From positions 27,566 to 91,565 of the forward strand of contig CANQOK010000005.1 in assembly GCA_947625465.1 (NCBI GenBank): a DNA stretch of 64,000 nucleotides, read 5' to 3'. Numbering within the stretch: position 1 is the first letter of the stretch; each line of letters begins with the position of its first letter. The stretch is from an uncultured Lachnospiraceae bacterium (lineage in GTDB: Bacteria > Bacillota > Clostridia > Lachnospirales > Lachnospiraceae). Below are positions 8,223-16,570 of this stretch, piece by piece. Under the pieces are notes generated by a model. That model was not told where the DNA came from and made no database searches. It saw only the letters and a program-made list of their open reading frames with translations. Made by a program: the position numbers and the translations under genes.

Positions 8223-9296
8223 TTGAACAGACTGTTTGACAAACTGGCAATCCTGGTCTTATGCCTGATCGCCTTCAGTATGGACGCAGGCTTTATCGGC
8301 CCGGTCGCAGCCCTGATGCTCTCTGCTATCGCTTCTCTGACCGTTCAGCTTTTTACGGGAAAACCGCCTGCTTTTTGCGTGATCCTTTTGTGGGCCTGCC
8401 TGTGCGGGATCCTGCCTGTTTTTTTCTGCGCGCTTCCCCTGATGCTTTATGACGCCCTCTGGGAAAAACGATGGTGGCTGGCGCTTCCGTCCCTTACCGT
8501 TCTGCTTAGGCCTGCGGAACTGTCCGTTTTTCAGTTTATGCTTATATTTGCGGGCGCACTCATTTCCGTTATCATCTATCTGCGGGTTTCCAAACTGGAA
8601 GAAACGGTTGCCAATCTCACCGCGCTCCGGGACGAGATCGCCGAAAAAAATATTTTTCTTGCACGGCAGAATATCCGGCTTGCGGAGGCGCAGGACAATG
8701 AAATCCACCTTGCGGAGCTGCAGGAGCGGAACCGGATCGCCCGGGAGATCCACGACAATGTAGGGCATACGCTGACCCGTTCCCTGCTGCAGTCCGGCGC
8801 TTTGCTCGTGCTGAACAGGGACGCGGCGTTAAAGGAGCCGCTGGAAAACCTGAAGCATACGCTGGATGACGCCATGACGGAAATCCGTAAAAGCGTTCAC
8901 GATCTGCATGAGGATTCCATTGATCTGCAGTCAGTGATCGCAGAGTGTATCAATGCGGTAGACAGCCGCTTTCAGGTATCGTTTGACTATGACGTGGAGG
9001 GCCCGGTTCCGGGAAAGATCAAGCTGTGCATCGCGGGGATCGTAAAAGAAGGACTTTCCAATGCGGTAAAACACTCCGCCGGCGACCGAATTACGGTCAC
9101 CGTTAGGGAACATCCCGGATTTTATCAGCTTTTGCTCATGGATAACGGCGTCTGTACCGGGAGCATGGGAAACGGAATCGGATTAAAAAATATGGAGGAG
9201 CGAGCAGACAGCGTAGGCGGAAGACTTTCCGTTACCCCTTCCGAAAACGGGTTCCGCGTTTTTCTGTCTGTTCCGAAAGAACAATGCAGATCATAA
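8223..9296 (+). CDS. Sensor histidine kinase, DesK/HisKA_3 family
   Basis: The 357-residue protein has about five membrane helices in residues 8-122 with almost no extracellular loop, so it may sense the membrane or a partner transporter. A coiled linker follows. The phosphoacceptor is His177 in RNRIAREIHDNVGHTL, the HisKA_3 motif that pairs with NarL-type regulators. The C terminus has the HATPase motifs (KEGLSNAVKHS as N-box, MDNGVCTG and GNGIGLKNMEERA). The start is TTG at 8223, preceded by AAGGCGGTG at 8-9 bases. The gene overlaps the response regulator by 13 bases. It is divergent from an ABC exporter, its likely target. Confidence 0.9.
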   Translation: MNRLFDKLAILVLCLIAFSMDAGFIGPVAALMLSAIASLTVQLFTGKPPAFCVILLWACLCGILPVFFCALPLMLYDALWEKRWWLALPSLTVLLRPAELSVFQFMLIFAGALISVIIYLRVSKLEETVANLTALRDEIAEKNIFLARQNIRLAEAQDNEIHLAELQERNRIAREIHDNVGHTLTRSLLQSGALLVLNRDAALKEPLENLKHTLDDAMTEIRKSVHDLHEDSIDLQSVIAECINAVDSRFQVSFDYDVEGPVPGKIKLCIAGIVKEGLSNAVKHSAGDRITVTVREHPGFYQLLLMDNGVCTGSMGNGIGLKNMEERADSVGGRLSVTPSENGFRVFLSVPKEQCRS

Positions 9297-9910
9297 TTAT
9301 CGATGACGACAGGCTGGTTGCGCTGTCATTAAAAACAATCCTGGAAAATACCGGCGGAATTACCGTAGCGGCGATGGGCTGCAGCGGCGACGACGCGATC
9401 CGCCTTTACGCGCTTTACCGGCCTGACGTTATGTTAATGGATATCCGGATGGAAGGCATGAGCGGGCTGGAAGCCGGAGAAGAGATTTTAAAACAGGCGC
9501 CGCTGGCGAAAATTCTGTACCTCACCACATTCGCGGATGACGAATACATTATCAAAGCGCTGCATATCGGCGCGAAAGGATATATCTTAAAACAGGATTT
9601 TGAGGGAATCGCAGCTGCCTTACATGCAGTCGCAGAGGGACAGAGCGTCTTCGGCGGCAGGGTCATGGACCGGCTGCCCGACTTAATGAAACCCCGAGAG
9701 TCCTTTAACTACGCGGAGCATGGCATCAGCGAAAAAGAAAAAGAAATCCTGGAGCTTGTTGCTGCAGGATTCAGTAACCGCGAGATCGCGGGCAGATTAT
9801 TTCTCGGTGAAGGTACGGTCCGGAACTATATCAGTGCGCTGCTTGACAAACTGGCGCTCCGGGACAGGACTCAGCTCGCCGTTTATTACTATACCGAGAT
9901 CCGGTCCTGA
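9284..9910 (+). CDS. Response regulator, NarL/LuxR family
   Basis: A 208-residue regulator with an N-terminal receiver domain (acidic pocket IIDDDR, phosphoacceptor Asp53 in MLMDIRMEG, and conserved Thr/Lys further on) and a C-terminal LuxR-type HTH around residues 145-205 (EKEILELVAAGFSNREIAGRLFLGEGTVRNY). It is translated with overlap from the kinase gene and will be phosphorylated by it. The likely targets are the divergent promoters between 8037 and 8222. Its 3' end is one base from the end of the convergent TetR-family gene, so the two transcripts probably overlap. Confidence 0.92.
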   Translation: MQIIIIDDDRLVALSLKTILENTGGITVAAMGCSGDDAIRLYALYRPDVMLMDIRMEGMSGLEAGEEILKQAPLAKILYLTTFADDEYIIKALHIGAKGYILKQDFEGIAAALHAVAEGQSVFGGRVMDRLPDLMKPRESFNYAEHGISEKEKEILELVAAGFSNREIAGRLFLGEGTVRNYISALLDKLALRDRTQLAVYYYTEIRS

Positions 9911-9911
9911 C

Positions 9912-10469
9912 CTAGCCGGCCTCACACCGGGAAAGCATTTCTTCTATCGTTCCTTTTTTAATCTCACACATCCGCGCAAACGCACCGCGGATATCTTCCG
10001 TCATGCCGGTCCGAAACCAGGCTGAAACAATTCCAAAGCCTACGCTGGACATATACTGTTTCATCAGCTGAAAATCACTGTCGCTGATCTTTCGCCCCTT
10101 TAAGGCGGAATTGATATAGGCTTCGATCACATGGTCGCAGACCTTCCACAGATACTGTTCATAGATCTCCCGGCTGACTGAATTGTAGATATGTAAAACC
10201 GCCCGTTTTTTCGACAGTGCCAGTTCGATCACATCATCCAGACAGTCTTCTATTTTTTCCACTGTAGGATAACGCTGAATGATTATTTCCGCGTCCTCCA
10301 TCACAATATCCTCAATCAGATCCGGAATGCTCTGGAAATAGTAATAAAATGTATTCCGGTTTATCCCGCAGTCCTCTGCAATCTCCTTCACCGTAACCTG
10401 AGAAAGCGGATACTCCGTAAGCAGTTTAAGGAATGATTCTTTGATCGCGTTTTTCGTGAACTTCGCCAT
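9912..10469 (-). CDS. TetR/AcrR family transcriptional regulator
   Basis: A 185-residue protein with an N-terminal HTH (VTVKEIAEDCGINRNTFYYYF at residues 22-42, typical TetR) and a helical C-terminal ligand domain with the TetR_C pattern seen in dihydroxyacetone-kinase-type regulators. The reading frame stays open upstream through a tRNA gene, but the real start is the ATG at 10469 (MAKFTKNAIKESF), which gives the normal TetR N terminus. No clear Shine-Dalgarno is visible. It lies 30 bases downstream of tRNA-Ser on the same strand, so it may be expressed by readthrough from the tRNA promoter. Its target is unknown; the nearby exporter is one candidate. Confidence 0.85.
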   Translation of the reverse strand: MAKFTKNAIKESFLKLLTEYPLSQVTVKEIAEDCGINRNTFYYYFQSIPDLIEDIVMEDAEIIIQRYPTVEKIEDCLDDVIELALSKKRAVLHIYNSVSREIYEQYLWKVCDHVIEAYINSALKGRKISDSDFQLMKQYMSSVGFGIVSAWFRTGMTEDIRGAFARMCEIKKGTIEEMLSRCEAG

Positions 10470-10498
10470 TCTGTTTTCCACCCGGTTAATTGTAATAA

Positions 10499-10584
10499 CG
10501 GAGATGGTGGGAGTCGAACCCACGCGCCCTTGCGGACCTATCGCATTTCGAGTGCGACCTCTTCGACCACTTGAGTACATCTCC
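10499..10584 (-). tRNA. tRNA-Ser (anticodon CGA)
   Basis: On the minus strand a 7-bp acceptor (GGAGATG with CATCTCC) encloses a D-arm, an anticodon stem TCGCA/TGCGA with loop CTCGAAA, a long class II variable arm and a T-arm with GGTTCGAAC. The anticodon reads CGA and the discriminator base is G, both fitting serine. CCA is not encoded. Confidence 0.93.
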
Positions 10585-10600
10585 TCACAGCACGCTTTCT

Positions 10601-10629
10601 ATCCTATCAGATTTTTCCCCGATTGTCAA
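10601..10629 (-). promoter_or_regulatory. Promoter of tRNA-Ser
   Basis: TTGACA at 10624-10629 and TAGGAT at 10601-10606 are 17 bases apart, ending 16 bases before the tRNA 5' end. This is close to sigma-A consensus. Confidence 0.75.
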
Positions 10630-10646
10630 AACTATTTTCAAATAAA

Positions 10647-10674
10647 AGTAAGGTTGGGGCTTCCCAACCTTACT
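10647..10674 (-). terminator. Intrinsic terminator after the deacetylase gene
   Basis: A perfect 12-bp stem (AGTAAGGTTGGG with its complement) with a 4-base loop is followed on the minus strand by TTTATTT. It separates the deacetylase transcript from the tRNA promoter. Confidence 0.85.
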
Positions 10675-10690
10675 CATTTTTGATCCGGCA

Positions 10691-11665
10691 TCAATAGTAT
10701 GCCTGAAATTCATATCCTTTTGCCCTTGCCTGATCGATAAAATCTCCCAGGATATTCGTGTTGGTCTTTGAAACCGCGTGCAGCAGATAAATAGCGCCGG
10801 GATGCAGTTTATCCACACATTTTTTCAGGGATTCCGCTTCATTCGGCTGATTGTTCGGATCCCAGTCCGCGTGGGCAAAGCTCCAGAACACGCTCGTATA
10901 CCCCAGACTACCCATCAGGGCCAGAGACTGTTCGCTGAAGATCCCCGCCGGATAGCGGAACAGCTGCATCCGGTAACCGTCAAAGTTCTTCGCCATATAA
11001 TCGTCCATCTGCTTCATTTCCGCTTTCTGTTCATCCAGAGATAAAGAAACCATTCCGGCAGACGGATGGGTCACGCTGTGGTTTCCCACGATGTGTCCCT
11101 CCGCGATCATCCGCTTTACTAAATCCGGTTCGCTCTTCAAATAATCCATCGTGCAGAAGAAAACAGCTTTTACATTCTTTTCTTTCAGTACGTCTAATAT
11201 CTTGCCCGTATATCCGTTCTCATATCCTTCATCAAAAGTCAGATATACATTGTTTGAAACGTCATCCTCGTACCGGATAAAATCCGCATTGTACCGGTTG
11301 TATTTCTCCTGCATATCCAGACAATGCAGCGACACACCTTTTTCATTGGTGTCCCCGCCGAAATAGCTGTCCTGCCGTTCATTGGAGAGCTTCTTGATCT
11401 CGTCCTCCGAAATGACAACCGGCTTCCGGTAATTCCTGGTCTCCGTTTCCCCGCCGGCAGTCTCTTCCGCTCCAGGCTTGGATTCCTCCGGTTCCGCCGA
11501 TACCGGTTTATCCGTCGTTTCCCGCTCAAGCAGCGTACTCTCTCCTGTCGTGGTCTCCGGATTCTCCTGTTCCCCGCAGGCGCCCAGCAATCCTGCCGTC
11601 ATAAGCGCTGCAAGCATAACAGCCGTTCCCTTCTTACCGATCCGTTTCTTACTAACCCATCTCAC
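10691..11665 (-). CDS. Polysaccharide deacetylase lipoprotein, PdaA-like
   Basis: A 324-residue exported protein. A lipoprotein signal ends in LLGAC with the lipidated Cys at residue 30, followed by a Thr/Glu-rich linker to about residue 85. The NodB-type deacetylase domain begins with LTFDEGYENGYTG, the variant motif of the PdaA family, and includes the metal-binding HSVTHPS motif and FRYPAG. PdaA removes acetyl from muramic acid during spore-cortex muramic delta-lactam formation; closely related enzymes also act on vegetative peptidoglycan. The next genes upstream are an SASP and a carboxypeptidase, which makes a spore or cell-wall role reasonable. It ends at a strong terminator. Confidence 0.88.
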   Translation of the reverse strand: MRWVSKKRIGKKGTAVMLAALMTAGLLGACGEQENPETTTGESTLLERETTDKPVSAEPEESKPGAEETAGGETETRNYRKPVVISEDEIKKLSNERQDSYFGGDTNEKGVSLHCLDMQEKYNRYNADFIRYEDDVSNNVYLTFDEGYENGYTGKILDVLKEKNVKAVFFCTMDYLKSEPDLVKRMIAEGHIVGNHSVTHPSAGMVSLSLDEQKAEMKQMDDYMAKNFDGYRMQLFRYPAGIFSEQSLALMGSLGYTSVFWSFAHADWDPNNQPNEAESLKKCVDKLHPGAIYLLHAVSKTNTNILGDFIDQARAKGYEFQAYY

Positions 11666-11685
11666 TGTCTTACGCTAACCTCCTC

Positions 11686-11886
11686 TTACTCTTCCGTTCT
11701 CTCAGGTTCCATATTCCTCTGTTCCTTCGATAAAATCCCGCCAATTCTTCCGCTTTCCCGGGCTGATAAGGACTTCCAGCCTTTTTCCAGTACCTGATCC
11801 AACAGCCCCAGTTCTTCCGCAATCTCGTATTTCCGCTTTTCTGTTCCGGACAGTTCCTCTATTTTTACCGGTTTCTTCGCTTTCAT
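11686..11886 (-). CDS. Small acid-soluble spore protein, alpha/beta type
   Basis: A 66-residue protein with the compact clostridial alpha/beta SASP pattern: KYEIAEELGLLDQVLEKGW followed by LSARESGRIGGIL. These proteins coat spore DNA and protect it from UV and heat; the EIA-E segment resembles the germination protease (GPR) cleavage site. ATG at 11886 is chosen because GGGAGGGTG lies 5-8 bases upstream; the open frame extends 8 codons further without a site. A sigma-G-like promoter lies just upstream at 11944-11972, matching the forespore timing expected of SASP genes. Confidence 0.88.
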   Translation of the reverse strand: MKAKKPVKIEELSGTEKRKYEIAEELGLLDQVLEKGWKSLSARESGRIGGILSKEQRNMEPERTEE

Positions 11887-11943
11887 GCACACCCTCCCTG
11901 TTATGGGCACAGCCCATTTGCCATGCAGCAGATTTGATAAAAA

Positions 11944-11972
11944 TAGTATGAACTATATCTTATATTTTATAC
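11944..11972 (-). promoter_or_regulatory. Sigma-G/F-type promoter for the SASP gene
   Basis: CATACTA at 11944-11950 matches the forespore -10 element, and GTATA lies 17 bases upstream at 11968-11972. The pair overlaps the 3' end of the S66 peptidase gene and points at the SASP. Confidence 0.6.
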
Positions 11973-12966
11973 GCCCTTTTCCGTCTTGACAAGTGATTTT
12001 TGTCGAAATTCCGTTTAACATGGTAAACTGCGGCCCCCGATGTCCGATATCCGCGTCAAAGATAACCGGCAGGTTCAGATCGTCCAGCGCATACAGCACC
12101 GCATCTTCATACTGCGTTCCGGAAAAGGACTGATAAAACGCGGGACGGCCAAACACAAACCCTCTGGCGTAACGGAACCAGCCCATCTGTTTCAGCTTCC
12201 ACAGATGCATTTCCAGCATTTCGCTGCCGGCCGAAAAAGTTTCCATATACCAGATGATCCCTTCGTCTCGATAACGTTCAATAAAATCAAGCGTACCGTC
12301 ATACTGCGTTCCCGCCAGGAAAAACAGAACATCGGTACAGCCGCCGATCAGTCTCCCCTCCATCTCGATCCTGTCTTCGCCTCTTCCGTTTTTCCAGTAT
12401 ACCGGCAGATCCGGACGGTATCCTTCCAGACCGGTTTCATATTCCTTAAATTCATTTTCGTATGCGCGGAAGCTATTCTGCTCCGTCCGGGCTCCGCTTA
12501 AAATCTCATAGGCGTTCTGCACCGGTTCTTCCCAGTCTTTCATGCCGAAATCGCCGAAATGACAGCCGTACGCCGTGGCAATGTCGTATTTCGTCGTAAT
12601 CGTATACAACAGGCCGGTATTGTCAGAATATCCCTGAATCCACTTCGGATGCTCCCGCAGCAGCTGCCAGTCCACATAGGGCAGCATTTCCACCAGATAA
12701 TCTCCGCCTGCCGCGGCGATCACCGCGGCTACATTCGGATCAGCAATCAGCGCGTTAAACTGCGCTCCCCGTTCAATCCCCGAACTGCTTCTGCCTTTTT
12801 CATCCTGTGTAAAAACATTTTCCGTAAAGAGAACCGGATGATTCCGCCGCTTCAGCTGCTTTTCGGCGTTCTGAAAGCGGATCCGTTTCCTCTCTTCCGT
12901 AATTCCGCCGGAAGTAGCCGTAACGCCAATACTGTCTCCCGGTTTCAGCCATTTTGGTATGATCAT
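11953..12966 (-). CDS. S66 family LD-carboxypeptidase / MccF-like peptidase
   Basis: A 337-residue cytosolic peptidase of the LdcA/MccF family. It begins IIPKWLKPGDSIGVTATSG, has the nucleophile Ser in QGYSDNTGLLY, and the later Glu and His motifs of S66 enzymes (METFSAGSEM and ADIGHRGPQF). LdcA cuts the L,D bond of recycled muropeptide tetrapeptides; MccF cleaves microcin C-like nucleotide peptides and gives immunity. The sequence looks somewhat closer to MccF-type members. An ATG six codons upstream (12984) is possible, but the ATG at 12966 has GGAGAG at good spacing. It follows addA by about 30 bases and may be co-transcribed with addBA. Confidence 0.85.
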   Translation of the reverse strand: MIIPKWLKPGDSIGVTATSGGITEERKRIRFQNAEKQLKRRNHPVLFTENVFTQDEKGRSSSGIERGAQFNALIADPNVAAVIAAAGGDYLVEMLPYVDWQLLREHPKWIQGYSDNTGLLYTITTKYDIATAYGCHFGDFGMKDWEEPVQNAYEILSGARTEQNSFRAYENEFKEYETGLEGYRPDLPVYWKNGRGEDRIEMEGRLIGGCTDVLFFLAGTQYDGTLDFIERYRDEGIIWYMETFSAGSEMLEMHLWKLKQMGWFRYARGFVFGRPAFYQSFSGTQYEDAVLYALDDLNLPVIFDADIGHRGPQFTMLNGISTKITCQDGKGRIKYKI

Positions 12967-12994
12967 AACTGATAAACTCTCCATTTCCGGATCT

Positions 12995-15900
12995 TCAGCA
13001 GAAAATACTTTTCTGTAACTGTACAGAATACAAAATCCGTTCTTTTACCGGTTTCCCAGTAAGCTGCGTCAGCGCCTTTGCATAGTATTCCAGCTGAATC
13101 CCATATTGATTCCGCAGCTGTTCGGGGGATTCCACGTAATCCGTTTTATAATCCACCAGAACCAATTCTCCCTGTTCTTCAAAATATGCGTCAATGATCC
13201 CCTGGATCAGAATGGTTTCTTCCGCAGGGTACGAGTCACGCACCGCATTGGCCGGAATCCCGATCACAAACGGCTGCTCCCGGTATAAGTTCCCCGCCAG
13301 TTCCGCCGTCTGCATACGGGCATACAACCGACTGTTCATAAAATCTGCAAAATCCTGCGGCTGCACAGACAGCTGCTCCGATACGCTCAACAGCTTCCGT
13401 TCTTTCAGTTCAAGCAGCCAGCCCGCGATCTCCTCTGCTGTCTTTGCGTGCCCAAAATCCAGCAGTTCAAAAATCCGGTGATAAGCGGTTCCTCTCTCTG
13501 CCCCGCTCAGCGGCGTTTTCTTTTGGACAAAAGCAGGTTTTTTCCCGGTTTCCGGCTTCTCATACCGGATTGTTTCCGCATCAGGATCCTGCATAGATGC
13601 CCGTTTTAGATCGCTGACACTGTATTTAACCGGAATATGCTGATGATCTGTATACGGATAATGATATGCCGTATATTCCCGCAAATATGCATTGGTTTCC
13701 GCGTCATAGACTCGTTCTGTGTCCCAATTCGCAAAGACTGCTTTTCGAATGCCGCGTTCTTCCTGTTTTTTCAAAATCCCCCGGGCAAGATCCTCGCCTG
13801 ACTCTATATGCAACTCCAGACACGAAGCCCCGGGATCTTTCAAATAGCTGCAGCCGATCCAGTCCAAAAAGCTCTGCGCCTCTGTCAGCATCTGGAATGA
13901 GATTGTCCTGCCGCCGGGATTGGTCTGATCCTTCCATTTGTTCAGTTTCTTTTCCACATTTTTTACGTTTGCGGTCAGGATCAGTTTTTCTCTGGCACGA
14001 GTCAGCGCCACATACAAAATCCGCAGTTCCTCTCCCAGCGCTTCCATTTTCATTTTGGTGCAGATCGCCTGCCGGATCAGGGTATCTCCCTTCTCTCTGG
14101 TTTCCGGATTCCGATAATCGATCCCGATTCCCAGGTCCGGCTCCGCTGCCAGCGCCTTGCGCATATCCGTCTGATTAAACGGTTTCGCCAGTCCGGAGAC
14201 AAATACGATTGGAAATTCCAGTCCTTTACTGCCGTGAATACTCATGATCCGTACCGCGTTTCCGGTCTGCTCCGCAATTACCGCCTCAGAATCGTCCAGG
14301 GCATTCTCCCGTATTTTTTCCACATAGCGGATGAAATGGAACAGGCCCCGGTATTGCGTTGACTCATAGGCAGCCGCGCGCTGTTTTAACTGCTCCAGAT
14401 TGGCTGTCCGCTGGGTTCCGGAAGGAAGTGCCGCCACATAATATTCGTATCCCGTATCCGCTAAAATATAAGTGATCAGATCATAGACCGGGGTAAACGG
14501 AACCATGTCCCGATAGCGGTTCAGCCGCTCCATAAATTTTCTGGCCTTCGGCATTTCGGACCGCATCAGCGATTCCGCAAGATACGAAACGGCGTCCGTT
14601 CTATTCTCATGGGATAACCTGGCCAATTCTTCATTGCTAAACCCGCCGATGGGAGAAAGCAGAACCCCTGCCAGCGGAATATCCTGATAAGGATTGTCAA
14701 TGACCGTAAGCAGATTCATAACCGTTACGACTTCCACAGAATCGAAATACCCGCCGCCTGATTCGCAGGCCGTCGGGATCCCCTGCGCCATCAGGATTTC
14801 CATAAACGCATCCGCATAGGTTTTCGGAGAACGAAGGAGGATAACCATATCTCCATATCTGCACGGACGGGTTCGTCCGGTTTCTTTATCATAAACCTGA
14901 AATCCGGAATCGATCAGTTCGCGGATCCGCTTTGCGGCCAAGTGCGCCTCCAGCTGTTTATTATTGTAACTCTCTTCCGCTGGCGTCTCCTCCTCTGTTT
15001 CCGGGTTTCCGTCTTCTCCGGTTTCCAAAAGCAGCAGTTCCGCCTGCATGGTATCGGAAGGCGTATAATAATCCGCGCCCGGGTAAAGCGCCTGCTCCGC
15101 GTCATAGTCGATTCCTCCCACCGTACTTACCATACAGTGATAAAACAGACTGTTTACCATATCCAGCACCTGCGTCCGGCTTCTGAAGTTCTGATCCAGA
15201 ATGATCTTCTGATTCTCTGTGCCTGTTTCCGTATAGGTCAGATATTTTTCCAGGAACAGATCCGGTCTTGCCATACGGAAGCGGTATATGCTCTGTTTTA
15301 CATCGCCTACCATAAACATATGGTGTCTGCCCTCTTCTTCTCCCGATACGCTCCTTAAAATGGTTTCCTGCACCAGATTGCTGTCCTGATATTCATCGAT
15401 CATAACTTCGTCAAACTGACTGCTGTAAGCTCTGGCGACCTCTGTCGGTCTCCAGTTCCCGGCTTCATCCTGCTCTGTCAGGATTTCCAGCGCGTAATGC
15501 TCCAGATCGCCGAAATCCACAATCCCTGCTTCCTGTTTGGCCGCCTGAAACCGCAGAGAAAATTCCTCCGTCAGCTGCACCAGAAGGCTGACATTCTTCC
15601 GGCTGATCTCCAGATCCTTCTGCATTTCAGACTCTGCCTGAAAATAATACTTTTCCGACAGCGAATTCAGCTTCTTTTTAACCGCGTCCCGCAGTCTTTT
15701 TACCTGTTCTTTTTTCTCCGGTTTTACTTCATTAACTTCCTTTCTCGCAAGTGCCATAAACGAGACCGAAGAAAGCAGCTTTGCCCTTTCATCAAATCCG
15801 GCGGCTTTCAGCTGCAGGATAAACGCCTGATCCGCCTCCAGCATGGGCAGATAGTGGTTGGGACCGTCCGCTTCGTTTGCGATCCCGGCTGCGCGTTCCG

Positions 15901-16570
15901 CCATTTCCGCGATTTCTTCCAGAAGCGCGTCCAGATATCGGTTCAAATATTGAACCCACGCCGTATCCGCCTCTAATCTGTACTGACTGATACAGTTGTT
16001 AAGCCACCGGGAAGGCCACGGATAGCTCCTGGAAAAATCAAACAGATGCAGGATCATATCTTCAAGCTCTGTATCTCTCCGGTTGGGCACATAACTTTCC
16101 ACAAACTGTATAAAATCCGGTTCCGCTTCCTGATACCTGCTTTCCAGCAGATCTTTTACCACATCGCTTTTTAACAGCTCGATCTCTTCGCGGTCAGCTA
16201 CCCGAAAGCCAGGATCCAGATCCACCTGATAAAAATGTTCCCTGACAACCTGCAGGCAAAAGCTGTCGATCGTAGTGATCATGGCGTTGGCCAGATACAT
16301 CTGCTGTCTGTGCAGCCGTTTATCTTCCGGATTCTCCTGCAGTTTTTGATACAGGGCATTGGAGATCCGTTCCCGCATTTCGGCTGCCGCGGCTTTCGTA
16401 AAGGTTACCACCAGCATACGATCTACGTCTGCCGGAGTGACCGGATCCGTGATCCGTGAAATGATTCGTTCCGTCAGAACCGCTGTTTTTCCGGAGCCGG
16501 CAGCGGCCGAGACAAGCAGATTTTTATTCCTTGCTTTAATCACCTTTTTCTGGTTCTCTGTCCAGTTCAT
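12995..16570 (-). CDS. addA: ATP-dependent helicase/nuclease subunit A
   Basis: An 1191-residue UvrD-type helicase with a C-terminal nuclease. Motif I is SAAAGSGKTAVLTERI near residue 22, motif II is VMIDEYQDSN, later helicase motifs include GDVKQSIYRFRMA, SIHGSKGLEFPIVF and LYVALTRAREKL. The RecB-family nuclease signature VLVDYKTDYVE lies near the C terminus. AddAB processes double-strand breaks until it meets Chi and loads RecA. The length matches AddA of Firmicutes. Its first 35 bases overlap the end of addB, indicating coupled translation. Confidence 0.96.
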   Translation of the reverse strand: MNWTENQKKVIKARNKNLLVSAAAGSGKTAVLTERIISRITDPVTPADVDRMLVVTFTKAAAAEMRERISNALYQKLQENPEDKRLHRQQMYLANAMITTIDSFCLQVVREHFYQVDLDPGFRVADREEIELLKSDVVKDLLESRYQEAEPDFIQFVESYVPNRRDTELEDMILHLFDFSRSYPWPSRWLNNCISQYRLEADTAWVQYLNRYLDALLEEIAEMAERAAGIANEADGPNHYLPMLEADQAFILQLKAAGFDERAKLLSSVSFMALARKEVNEVKPEKKEQVKRLRDAVKKKLNSLSEKYYFQAESEMQKDLEISRKNVSLLVQLTEEFSLRFQAAKQEAGIVDFGDLEHYALEILTEQDEAGNWRPTEVARAYSSQFDEVMIDEYQDSNLVQETILRSVSGEEEGRHHMFMVGDVKQSIYRFRMARPDLFLEKYLTYTETGTENQKIILDQNFRSRTQVLDMVNSLFYHCMVSTVGGIDYDAEQALYPGADYYTPSDTMQAELLLLETGEDGNPETEEETPAEESYNNKQLEAHLAAKRIRELIDSGFQVYDKETGRTRPCRYGDMVILLRSPKTYADAFMEILMAQGIPTACESGGGYFDSVEVVTVMNLLTVIDNPYQDIPLAGVLLSPIGGFSNEELARLSHENRTDAVSYLAESLMRSEMPKARKFMERLNRYRDMVPFTPVYDLITYILADTGYEYYVAALPSGTQRTANLEQLKQRAAAYESTQYRGLFHFIRYVEKIRENALDDSEAVIAEQTGNAVRIMSIHGSKGLEFPIVFVSGLAKPFNQTDMRKALAAEPDLGIGIDYRNPETREKGDTLIRQAICTKMKMEALGEELRILYVALTRAREKLILTANVKNVEKKLNKWKDQTNPGGRTISFQMLTEAQSFLDWIGCSYLKDPGASCLELHIESGEDLARGILKKQEERGIRKAVFANWDTERVYDAETNAYLREYTAYHYPYTDHQHIPVKYSVSDLKRASMQDPDAETIRYEKPETGKKPAFVQKKTPLSGAERGTAYHRIFELLDFGHAKTAEEIAGWLLELKERKLLSVSEQLSVQPQDFADFMNSRLYARMQTAELAGNLYREQPFVIGIPANAVRDSYPAEETILIQGIIDAYFEEQGELVLVDYKTDYVESPEQLRNQYGIQLEYYAKALTQLTGKPVKERILYSVQLQKSIFC

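Noticed and set aside
10470..10580. Upstream extension of the TetR-family frame
   Set aside because: It runs through the tRNA-Ser gene, and the added residues do not fit any TetR N terminus.
11702..11917. 71-codon minus-strand frame overlapping the SASP
   Set aside because: Out-of-frame shadow of the SASP, which has the family motif and the proper ribosome-binding site.
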